Position numbers and translations under genes: made by a program | The notes under the pieces: generated by a model | What the model was told of the DNA's origin: nothing | Database searches by the model: none | What the model saw: the letters and a program-made list of their open reading frames with translations, nothing else | In this document: piece by piece, positions 1 through 6,350 of the stretch | How the letters are laid out: each line of letters starts with the position of its first letter | Numbering within the stretch: the first letter of the stretch is position 1 | Assembly (NCBI GenBank): GCA_029570205.1 | Contig: JAKQSI010000044.1 | Coordinates: 1 to 39,413, forward strand | DNA: 39,413 bases | Direction: 5' to 3' | Source of the DNA: Candidatus Omnitrophota bacterium | Lineage (GTDB): Bacteria > Hinthialibacterota > Hinthialibacteria > Hinthialibacterales > JAKPRU01

Positions 1-228
1 ACTAAAGTTCCGCTGAACCGCCGAAAAGATGCTTTTTGACTCGGAAACATTCCCAATTTCAATCCGCTGAACGGATGGACTGAGTTGAAAAAAGTCCTGA
101 TCGCGCCTCTGCAATGTGATAACCGAAACCTCAACCCCCGATTGCGACCACAAATTCGCCAGATTGGAAAAGACCCGCTGTGTCCCCCCTCTTCCCAGAT
201 CGCTGATGACCAGTGCGACATCTGACAT
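1..228 (-). CDS. Glycosyltransferase family 4, N-terminal part (cut by window edge)
   Basis: The minus strand reads from an ATG at 228 without a stop to the window edge, giving 76 residues. The start MSDVALVISDLGRGGTQRVF continues into a helix with SNLANLW and a strand EVSVITL. This is the N-terminal Rossmann half of GT4/GT-B glycosyltransferases: a beta strand, a glycine-rich loop of the LxxGGxxRv type, then a helix. The family transfers sugars from nucleotide-sugar donors to glycolipid or exopolysaccharide acceptors at the cytoplasmic face of the membrane. The catalytic C-terminal half lies outside the window, so donor and acceptor cannot be guessed. A nucleotidyltransferase at 1966 and CgeB-type transferases at 12-15 kb fit a surface-polysaccharide context. 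Confidence 0.75.
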   Translation of the reverse strand, partial: MSDVALVISDLGRGGTQRVFSNLANLWSQSGVEVSVITLQRRDQDFFQLSPSVQRIEIGNVSESKSIFSAVQRNFS

Positions 229-366
229 GATGGTTTTCTCGGATTACGTTCAAGTCACGGAGCCGACAGAAAATACATGACCTCGACGTCTTGAGATTCT
301 CGCCTTTGCTGAACAACACCGCCATCATAGACACCCCTATTTCCTGCTGTAAATGGAACAGCGCTT

Positions 367-395
367 TTGCCGGACATCCGAACCGATGGTATACT
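367..395 (+). promoter_or_regulatory. Putative sigma70 promoter of the metallo-hydrolase gene
   Basis: TTGCCG (367-372) and TATACT (390-395) are separated by exactly 17 nt. Transcription would start near 402, leaving a leader of about 90 nt that contains the palindrome at 447-466. The call rests on sequence match only. Confidence 0.45.
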
Positions 396-446
396 CCGGC
401 ACCGCCAAGCAGCCACGGTTAGCCCACTGGTGGGGCAGATGGGTGG

Positions 447-466
447 GACAGGCCTCCGTGCCTGTC
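447..466. repeat. Interspersed palindrome, type 1 (GACAGGC...GCCTGTC)
   Basis: GACAGGCCTCCGTGCCTGTC forms an inverted repeat with a 7-bp stem (GACAGGC/GCCTGTC). The same 20-mer recurs at 21138-21157, and a variant is at 9678-9697. Here it sits in the 5' leader of the metallo-hydrolase gene, 25 bp before the start codon and just ahead of the ribosome binding site. Confidence 0.85.
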
Positions 467-491
467 GATGTGCGAAATAGGAGATGAAAGA

Positions 492-1475
492 ATGACTCTT
501 ATTGAAATATGCTTGCTTCAGATTTATTTCATCGATGTCCTGGGCGGAGCGGCGACCCTCATCATCACACCGCAGGGCGAGTCGATTCTGGTCGATTCCG
601 GGTGGTACACGGAAGATGCGAGGGATGCAAAGCGCATCCTTGCAGCACATCCGGGCCTTAAGCAAATCGATCACTACATCACCACCCACTGGCATTGCGA
701 TCACTACGGGGCCATCGGTCATCTCAGCGAAATGATCCATGTCAAGCAGTTCTATGATCGCGGTATCCCGAAATCCTTCCCGGAAGATGAAAAGAACTTT
801 CCCTTTCTGATCGAACGATATCGCAAAGCCTCCAGCGGCAGTTCGCGCGAGCTGCGACCGGGTGACCTTATCGTCCTTAAACAATCCCCCGGAAAACCGA
901 AAGTGGAACTGCAATGCGTTGCAGTGAATGCCAGGGTCATTCCCTCTCTGGCTTATGACTGCACGAACGACTTTTGCAAAACGAATCAACCCAAGCCGAA
1001 AGATGAGTCCGACAATGCCAAAAGCATTGCTTTGCGGCTCTCTTATGGCGATTTCCAATTCTTCCTGGGAGGAGATATCACCTGGAATGTCGAATATGAT
1101 TTGGTCTGTCCGGACAATCGGATTGGTGAGGTGGATGTCTACATGGTCGATCACCACGGATTTGATGTCAGCAACAATCCGGTCTTCCTCAAGAGCATAA
1201 ATCCGACTGTGGCAATTTTCTGCAATGGCCCACAAAAAGGGTGCAGTCCTCAAGTTGTGAAAGACTTGAGAGCGCTCCCCGGCATTCAGGCAATCTATCA
1301 GCTGCATCGAAACGTGGATACCAGCGAGGCTGACAACACTTCTATGGAATACGTCGCCAATCCGGACCCGAAACAGCCCGGCAAATATATCAAGGTGTGC
1401 GTACCGGAAGACACGAAATCCTTTGCCGTCACCATCGGAGAGGACGGGACACCAAAGGAATATCCCTGTAAGTAG
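492..1475 (+). CDS. Metallo-beta-lactamase-fold hydrolase (ComEC C-terminal-like)
   Basis: The protein has 327 residues. The start at 492 was chosen because AGGAG lies 8 nt before it; an in-frame ATG at 468 has no such site and overlaps the end of the palindrome. The N-terminus (IYFIDVLGGAATLIITPQGE, then ILVDSG) is the beta-sandwich opening of the ComEC/Rec2-type metallo-beta-lactamase family. The metal motif THWHCDHYG gives ligands His66, His68, Asp70 and His71. Further ligands probably lie in GGDITWN and VDHHGFD. No signal peptide is evident. The substrate is unknown; relatives hydrolyse phosphodiester or ester bonds, and many annotated members are uncharacterised. The gene stands alone between a divergent glycosyltransferase and a pseudopilin stub. 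Confidence 0.8.
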   Translation: MTLIEICLLQIYFIDVLGGAATLIITPQGESILVDSGWYTEDARDAKRILAAHPGLKQIDHYITTHWHCDHYGAIGHLSEMIHVKQFYDRGIPKSFPEDEKNFPFLIERYRKASSGSSRELRPGDLIVLKQSPGKPKVELQCVAVNARVIPSLAYDCTNDFCKTNQPKPKDESDNAKSIALRLSYGDFQFFLGGDITWNVEYDLVCPDNRIGEVDVYMVDHHGFDVSNNPVFLKSINPTVAIFCNGPQKGCSPQVVKDLRALPGIQAIYQLHRNVDTSEADNTSMEYVANPDPKQPGKYIKVCVPEDTKSFAVTIGEDGTPKEYPCK

Positions 1476-1519
1476 GCTGTTGGGGGAATTCTTCTTTATA
1501 CGGGGATAGATCAGCTGCG

Positions 1520-1651
1520 TTAAAGCGGCGACATGATCAAAAACCTCTTGCCCGTCGGCGCCGCAATTGCCGCGAGGATTCCGATGATCGCGACGACAAT
1601 CAAGAGCTCGATGAGGGTGAAAGCGTTTCTCTGTCGGGTGAATGATCTCAT
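1520..1651 (-). pseudogene. Pseudopilin N-terminal stub (43 residues)
   Basis: From ATG 1651 the minus strand encodes a short basic leader ending in RQRNA, then FTLIELLIVVAIIGILAAIA and only 13 more residues before TAA. This is an intact class III prepilin signal: cleavage between Ala and Phe, N-methylation of Phe, and Glu at +5. It covers only the first part of the hydrophobic helix-1 of type II secretion/type IV pilins. Real pseudopilins continue with the rest of the helix and a globular domain, as the GspG-like protein at 9751-10551 does. I read it as a gene cut off after its most conserved segment. A genuine micro-pilin is possible but less likely. GGAAGAGAG lies upstream of the ATG. Confidence 0.6.
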
Positions 1652-1965
1652 TTGGCACACTCTCTTCCGACCGGATTGAATTGAGAAACATCCATTTCCC
1701 AAGGCGTCTGATGACCCCAGTAACCGAATCATTCCGCTTGTTGAAGGTCCCAATGCACCGATTTATGAAAGGCCGGCTCTTCGACAATCCGAACCGGGCC
1801 TACCCGAAATCTCTGACCTGATACCAATTCTCCTGTCATTGATCCCATCCGTCTTATTCGTCCTATTCCCCCAGTCTTCCCCCGACTCCTTGCAGTATGA
1901 TTCCTTGTCAGATACGCTAATAAAGTCGCTTACCCGGGGAAAGGCAAAACCACGGATATTCTCGG

Positions 1966-2703
1966 ATGAATCGAACAGAGCGTGTCGTAATTCTGGCAGG
2001 GGGGAAAGGACATCGGTTGCGCCCATTTACCTGGGTCCTTCCCAAGCCGTTGGTTCCCATCGGGGAATTGTCCATTCTCGAGATCGTGATTCGTCAACTC
2101 CACTATTTCGGTTTCACTCGAATCACACTGGCTGTCGGGTATCGAGCGGACCTTGTGATGGCGGTTATGGGAGATGGGCATCGGTTCCATGTGGAAATCG
2201 ACTATTCCATTGAGGAAAAACCGCTGGGCACAATCGGTCCTCTGTCTCGATTGGGGAAACTTGAGGAAACTGTTCTGGTGATTAACGGGGATACCCTTAC
2301 CGATCTCAATTACGTGGATTTCCTGGAATACCACAAGAAACAGGGGGGAATTGCCACCATCGCGGCAACCCGTCGCCATACCACGGTCGATTTTGGAACG
2401 TTGACCTGCGATGAAAACTACCGCGTCATTTCTTTCTCCGAAAAGCCTTCCTTTGATTACATCGTAAGCATGGGGGTCTATGCCTTCTCGCCCGACATAC
2501 TGAATTGGATCCCGCAGGATGGGCCTTTCTGGTTCGACAACTTAATGGAAAACCTTCTCAAAGCGGGGGAACCGGTTCACACCTACCCGTTCCTTGGCCG
2601 CTGGCTGGACATCGGACGGCTGGAAGATTACGAGAAGGCGGTAGAAGAGTTCGACCAAAACCGCTCCGTGTATCTTCCTGACCTGCTTCTCGAAACAGGC
2701 TGA
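1966..2703 (+). CDS. Sugar-1-phosphate nucleotidyltransferase (NDP-sugar pyrophosphorylase)
   Basis: The protein has 245 residues and is a single GT-A-like nucleotidyltransferase domain. The signature LAGGKGHRLRPFT...LPKPLVPI (about 10-32) holds the NTP-binding loop and the Lys of PKPL that contacts the phosphates. A metal-binding Asp sits in INGDTLTDLN (about 105-114). The product-site region GTIGPLSRL and the sugar-binding stretch around SEKPSF are also present. It would join NTP and a hexose or heptose 1-phosphate to give NDP-sugar and PPi in the cytoplasm. The length matches HddC/RmlA-like short forms that lack a C-terminal left-handed helix. The sequence does not decide between mannose-1-P guanylyltransferase, glucose-1-P thymidylyltransferase and heptose-1-P guanylyltransferase. 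The Shine-Dalgarno sequence is weak. Nearby glycosyltransferases suggest surface-glycan supply. Confidence 0.85.
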   Translation: MNRTERVVILAGGKGHRLRPFTWVLPKPLVPIGELSILEIVIRQLHYFGFTRITLAVGYRADLVMAVMGDGHRFHVEIDYSIEEKPLGTIGPLSRLGKLEETVLVINGDTLTDLNYVDFLEYHKKQGGIATIAATRRHTTVDFGTLTCDENYRVISFSEKPSFDYIVSMGVYAFSPDILNWIPQDGPFWFDNLMENLLKAGEPVHTYPFLGRWLDIGRLEDYEKAVEEFDQNRSVYLPDLLLETG

Positions 2704-2737
2704 CCGGGACAGAACTGCGGTTCTCCCCAATCCGCAA

Positions 2738-4366
2738 TCATCGATACGCCGGCACAACCGACACGCCTTCCTTGGACGATTTCTCAGCGGCCTCCAATAC
2801 GGCAATCACCCGTCGTGCCTCCTCCGGTTTGACCTCCAGCGGCTCATTCAGCAAAATGTGATTCGCCAGGTTCGGATAATACGGACATCCCCAGACCGGC
2901 TTGGGAAATGTCAATTCAGATTTCATATCTCCGTGCGCTTTGCCGTAAACCTCCAGGTGCGGGGCGTCGTGGTGATACACAATGGCGCCCTTCTCGCCCA
3001 GGATTCGCCATTTCGGTTTTCCCGCCATGGCGATACTCGAAATCTGAAAGTCTGCCATTCGTCCCCCCTCAAAACGAATGATCGCCTGGCATTGGTCCTC
3101 GTTGCTGACCGAATGCCAGACCCGCTTGTGGAAAAATCCCGTGACATTTTCCATGGGATATTTGATCAGGTTGAGAATCCAGTCCAGGAAATGCGCACCC
3201 CAATCGTACATAGCGCCACCGGAAATCGCCTTGTCGCTTCGCCACCAATCTCCAGGAAAACCGTATCCGCCGAAAAATGCCTCCACATGAAACACATCCC
3301 CGATCAACCCGTGATCGACCAGGTTTCGGATGGCCACATAGTCCGTATCCCATCGCCGGTTGTGAAAGACCGTGAGAACCACATTGTTCGCTTTTGCGGT
3401 CTCAATCAGTATCGTGGCCTGCTCTGTTGTGAGGCACATCGGTTTCTCGATCACCACATGCTTTCCGGCCTTGAGCGCGGCAAGGGCAACCTCGTAATGA
3501 ACATTGTGGGGAGTAATCACCACAATCAGGTCGGTCTTGCTTTTTCTCAGCATTTCATCGGGATTAGTATAGGTCTCGAACTCGGGGAACTCTTTCCTGG
3601 CGGCCTCGGTGCGCACCGGATCGATATCGCACGCCGCTACCGCTTCCATTCCAGGCGTGGCGTTAATCCATTCGGAATGCCACCGGCCCATATTGAACGA
3701 CGGTCCATAGCCGATTACTCCGCACCGGATCGGCTTTCCCTCTTTCAAGCCGGTCACTTCGCCGATTCCACGAATCACAATCTGTTGGAATGTCGGATGC
3801 CGAAACGCCCGTTCATCATGCCCCAGGGCGATATAACAGACCTGCCCCTTTCCGAACGGTTTCGCATAGGCCATCGGTTCCCGTTTTCCCATCCAATTGG
3901 CATAAAAAGCCATTTGGACTTTCTTCGGGTCGTAGTCCAGAATGTACAGCTCATCCGTGATGTGGAACGGCATGATCCGACGGGAGAGCAGATACTCCGA
4001 TCCGACAGGGAATACCTGGAATTCACAAACCGGCCCATGTCCGGTGAATCGACTCCCGATCAGGTCGATGTATTCCGGGGAATCGGTAAACGAATCGGAG
4101 GCGCAATGAATGCCCACAAATCCTTTGCCGTTTCGGACAAAGGTAAGAAGGCCACTTAATTGCTCCTTAGTCAGTGAACCGCCTTGTGTGTAGAAAATGC
4201 AGACATCGAACTTGGCCAGATCGGGAGAAGCCAGAACCTCTGTGTCTCTTGTGACCGTCGGGTCAATCCATCCGGTGTTTGCCAGAAAAGACCGCAAAAT
4301 CTCCCCGCAGGAATCGAATGGATGATATTCACCGCCGATCAGGATCAAAGCATGACGTTTGTTCAT
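2738..4366 (-). CDS. ThuA-like domain fused to Gfo/Idh/MocA oxidoreductase
   Basis: The protein has 542 residues. The start at 4366 is set by GGAGG 7 nt upstream. Residues 1 to about 205 form a ThuA-like (glutamine-amidotransferase-like fold) domain, with LILIGGEYHPFD, IFYTQGGSL, GFVGIHCASDSF, FTGHGPVCEF and VCYIALGHDERAF. Residues about 212-542 are a Gfo/Idh/MocA NAD(P)-dependent dehydrogenase, with the Rossmann loop GVIGYGPSFNMG, ACDIDP, and the catalytic-type EKPM motif followed by a Gfo C-terminal domain. Gfo/Idh/MocA enzymes oxidise sugars, often at C3 of glycosides. In rhizobia ThuA and ThuB, a ThuA-type protein and a Gfo-type dehydrogenase, act together in disaccharide use through 3-keto intermediates. 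A fusion therefore suggests two consecutive steps on one chain; the substrate is unknown. Confidence 0.85.
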   Translation of the reverse strand: MNKRHALILIGGEYHPFDSCGEILRSFLANTGWIDPTVTRDTEVLASPDLAKFDVCIFYTQGGSLTKEQLSGLLTFVRNGKGFVGIHCASDSFTDSPEYIDLIGSRFTGHGPVCEFQVFPVGSEYLLSRRIMPFHITDELYILDYDPKKVQMAFYANWMGKREPMAYAKPFGKGQVCYIALGHDERAFRHPTFQQIVIRGIGEVTGLKEGKPIRCGVIGYGPSFNMGRWHSEWINATPGMEAVAACDIDPVRTEAARKEFPEFETYTNPDEMLRKSKTDLIVVITPHNVHYEVALAALKAGKHVVIEKPMCLTTEQATILIETAKANNVVLTVFHNRRWDTDYVAIRNLVDHGLIGDVFHVEAFFGGYGFPGDWWRSDKAISGGAMYDWGAHFLDWILNLIKYPMENVTGFFHKRVWHSVSNEDQCQAIIRFEGGRMADFQISSIAMAGKPKWRILGEKGAIVYHHDAPHLEVYGKAHGDMKSELTFPKPVWGCPYYPNLANHILLNEPLEVKPEEARRVIAVLEAAEKSSKEGVSVVPAYR

Positions 4367-4496
4367 TGGAATGCCTCCGGGATACATTGTGGAAATCGGT
4401 TTCGGTTAACGATGGGAAAGCATACTGGAGCGGCGATGGAATGACAACGTAACGCGGGATGAATGGTGTGAAAGCTGTTCAGGTGGCCGGATTCGA

Positions 4497-4937
4497 TCAC
4501 GCGGAAGCACATGCCGACCGAGATGTGATCGAAGAGTCAATAAATGTTTCCCCACGCGATACACGTTCCAACCCTTCCAGGAGCCGCTGGAATGCCGATT
4601 CCTTAAGCACATATCCGCTTGCCCCCGAATTGAGCGCTTCCTCAACATACCCGGCTCCCGAATCCATGCTCACAATGACCACCTGGGTCCGGGGATACTT
4701 CTTCTTAATCAGGCGTGTGGCCTGGAAACCGTTGATATCGGGCAGAGAAATATCCATCAAGATCAAATCGGGACGGACTTTTTCCACAAGCCGCAAGGCT
4801 TCCTGTGCCGTTCCGGCTTCGCCGATCACCACATAGCGCTTGTCCTTCTCGAGGATCATCCTGAGACCTTCACGAAACAGGGCATGATCGTCAACAATCA
4901 AAATACTCTTCACGATACTCGCGGGTGATTTTGCCAT
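4497..4937 (-). CDS. Receiver-domain response regulator (NarL/FixJ type, no output domain)
   Basis: The protein has 146 residues. SILIVDDHALFREGLRMIL is the typical NarL/FixJ-class beginning. Phosphorylation-site residues are Asp16/Asp17, phospho-acceptor Asp62 in LMDISLPD, Ser90 in IVSMDS and Lys112 in YVLKES. The family normally goes on, after the stretch seen here as GETFIDSSI, into a LuxR-type helix-turn-helix. Here the frame ends about 15 residues later, and I find no helix-turn-helix coding sequence in any minus-strand frame down to 4390. It is therefore a stand-alone receiver or a truncated regulator. No histidine kinase gene is adjacent. It should be phosphorylated by an unlinked kinase and act through protein contacts. 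Confidence 0.85.
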   Translation of the reverse strand: MAKSPASIVKSILIVDDHALFREGLRMILEKDKRYVVIGEAGTAQEALRLVEKVRPDLILMDISLPDINGFQATRLIKKKYPRTQVVIVSMDSGAGYVEEALNSGASGYVLKESAFQRLLEGLERVSRGETFIDSSITSRSACASA

Positions 4938-5526
4938 GGTAATAACCCCATCAGAATCATTCGAGAATGAACCCTGTCCCGAATGCAGGCTCCCTCTTTC
5001 TGTCGGTCTCTCCGAATATTACCGGAGAGACGCCCTCTTGTTCTCTTTTCTCAATGGGCCGTCAGATACCGTCTGCCGCCCGCCCCATTCCGCATCTGAA
5101 ATCCGTATTAAAGCCTTCGACAAAACGCATTTAACCCGGACCGGAAAAGGTCGCGTGCGCGAGATTTGCCGGAACTCCAGCCTGAAAATGGCAACAGGAT
5201 TCACAAGGCTATTTGGAAGGACTCGCCGTATCCCAACAGCAGGAGTGCAGTTCATCATTATTCCCCCCAGGCAAGTGGCCCGCTCCAGGGGCACTTTTCT
5301 CTTGATTTCTGGTACGAAACCAAGCCTGGTTTCAAATATATCCGGGCTTCCTGTTCTCCCGAACACGTCCGATTACTCATAAGATATGCGTAGTCTATAA
5401 CATTTTCCATTCGGAGTCAACTCCCGGTTTTTGAGTGTTTCCGCACAGTGAAAAGGTCATCTCGCGAGCCTCCCTTCGGCGGAGCCGGTGATTGGGAAGA
5501 AGAAAGTATCCTTCCCACCCCTTTTT
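4938..5526. other. Intergenic stretch without a supported gene
   Basis: Open frames on both strands here are short, rich in Arg, Pro and Ser, and match no family I know. The stretch holds one copy of a degenerate dispersed repeat (5266-5340). Confidence 0.6.
5266..5340. repeat. Degenerate dispersed repeat, copy A
   Basis: It shares the core CAGGCAAGT, then a CGCTCCAG-type segment, a CTTTT-rich stretch and a segment running into TTTCAA, in the same order as 23606-23686. A third, shorter match is at 34164-34205. Spacing differs by small indels. No open frame is conserved between copies, so this looks like a DNA element and not a protein domain. Confidence 0.45.
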
Positions 5527-5787
5527 GCCAGGCAGAGACGCCTGGCCTACTGGGAAATCTGACTTGCCCGGCAGAGACGCCTGGCCTACTGGGAAATCTG
5601 ACTTGCCCGGCAGAGACGCCTGGCCTACTGGGAAATCCGGCTTGCCCGGCAGAGACGCCTGGCCTACTGGGAAATCTGGCTTGCCCGGCAGAGACGCCTG
5701 GCCTACTGGGAAATCTGACTTGCCCGGCAGAGACGCCTGGCCTACTGGGAAATCTGGCTTGCCAGGCAGAGACGCCTGGCCTACTGG
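5527..5787. repeat. Tandem array of a 39-bp unit, seven copies
   Basis: Copies of GGCAGAGACGCCTGGCCTAC begin at 5531, 5570, 5609, 5648, 5687, 5726 and 5765, exactly 39 bp apart. The linker is TGGGAAATCTGACTTGCCC with a few point differences (GACTT/GGCTT, TCTG/TCCG). Each unit contains CAGGC/GCCTG-type arms around AGAGAC; the arms are perfect (CCAGGC/GCCTGG) only in the first and last copies. The period is a multiple of three, so four overlapping frames stay open through it, but their peptides follow only the repeat. It has no unique spacers and is not a CRISPR array. The unit is the type-2 interspersed palindrome found singly at 9706 and 21169. Confidence 0.95.
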
Positions 5788-6127
5788 TGAGACAGGCCTG
5801 TTTTTGGGCGAGCTTTCTTGGAAGCTTGTCAAGATGGAACCGGAGGCGGTGGACGAATCGCGACGGTTGGGCATTATTGAGGAGACCTTGGCAGGTCACA
5901 TGACGCTACGAAGCGCTTGCAGATCTCCTGAGGTTTGGCGGATATAGCGCGGGCAATATCCCTCCGAAGGTATACCGTCTGTTCATAAATCAACACCCCA
6001 AAATGCCCAGTCAGGGGCAGAAGGGCAAAAACACCATAAGAACGGGCTAAGGTCTTGTGATATAAGTTTTTGTATTTCAGATGGTTATGAGGTATTACTT
6101 GGGTGTGTCATTATGGCGCGGTTGATT
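5788..6127. other. Gene-free stretch between tandem array and small-RNA locus
   Basis: I see no coding region, tRNA or further repeat here beyond a GACAGGCCTG fragment at the array end (5790-5800). Confidence 0.55.
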
Positions 6128-6191
6128 AAAAAAAAAGAACCCGCGACCCGGTGGAGGAGGGTTGGAAGCGGGTAACACCACCGGGCGCGGG
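6128..6191 (-). terminator. Intrinsic terminator forming the body of small RNA 1
   Basis: The stem has 14 bp (6140-6154 with 6178-6191, A6146 unpaired), followed on the minus strand by GUUC and a run of nine U (6136-6128). On the plus strand no T-run follows the hairpin, so termination is directional. Confidence 0.8.
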
Positions 6192-6200
6192 AAGGGGAGT
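6128..6200 (-). ncRNA. Candidate small RNA 1 with C-rich (anti-Shine-Dalgarno) hairpin loop
   Basis: Predicted from its promoter (6207-6235) and intrinsic terminator, this minus-strand transcript would start at A6200 and end in the U-run 6136-6128, about 73 nt. After a 9-nt leader (ACUCCCCUU) nearly the whole RNA is one hairpin. Arm 6191-6186 (CCCGCG) pairs with 6145-6140, and arm 6185-6178 (CCCGGUGG) pairs with 6154-6147, giving 14 bp with one bulged base at 6146. The 23-nt loop (6177-6155) contains UUACCC and ends in ACCCUCCU, whose CCUCCU is the complement of AGGAGG. There is no ORF with a ribosome site in it, and the nearest same-strand gene is over 1 kb downstream, so a leader role is unlikely. 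The family is not one I recognise; the loop recalls C-rich sRNAs that block ribosome binding sites in other bacteria. Confidence 0.6.
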
Positions 6201-6206
6201 AACTGT

Positions 6207-6235
6207 AATATACCGAATCAACTGAACGCGGTCAA
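6207..6235 (-). promoter_or_regulatory. Strong sigma70-like promoter of small RNA 1
   Basis: On the minus strand TTGACC (6235-6230) and TATATT (6212-6207) are separated by exactly 17 nt. Initiation is expected at A6200. Upstream, at about -49 to -66, are an A7 and an A9 tract separated by TC (6249-6255 and 6258-6266). They are in helical phase, as in UP elements that stimulate rRNA promoters. Confidence 0.7.
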
Positions 6236-6266
6236 GACCCCCAATCAATTTTTTTGATTTTTTTTT

Positions 6267-6294
6267 GAGAAAGTTTTCCGGAGACAACTTTCTC
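6267..6294. promoter_or_regulatory. 9-bp inverted repeat upstream of the small RNA 1 promoter
   Basis: GAGAAAGTT (6267-6275) and AACTTTCTC (6286-6294) are perfect inverted repeats with a 10-bp spacer, abutting the A-tracts. No T-run follows the hairpin on either strand, so it is not a terminator; a regulator-binding site is possible. Confidence 0.4.
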
Positions 6295-6350
6295 TCCGAC
6301 ATGCTCCGCATGGTCCACCCGACCGCGTCTTTTCCATGGATGTCTCGAAC

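Noticed and set aside
255-1787. 510-codon minus-strand open frame
   Set aside because: It is antisense to the metallo-hydrolase, lacks domains, and the sense frame carries clear motifs. The terminal portion at 1520-1651 is a pseudopilin stub only in a different frame.
2858-4159. 433-codon plus-strand frame
   Set aside because: Antisense shadow of the ThuA-Gfo/Idh/MocA fusion; no family signature.
5527-5787. Possible CRISPR array
   Set aside because: The units are contiguous and there are no unique spacers; period and sequence are the same throughout. No cas gene is in the window.
5395-5947. Four overlapping open frames of 150-160 codons on both strands with 13-residue peptide repeats
   Set aside because: They exist only because the 39-bp unit has no stops and is divisible by three; the peptides follow the DNA repeat in each frame and no ribosome site or domain supports any of them.
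6267-6294. Hairpin at the end of the HEAT-repeat gene as its terminator
   Set aside because: On the minus strand it is followed by A-tracts, not T-runs, and on the plus strand by mixed sequence; it cannot be a standard intrinsic terminator.
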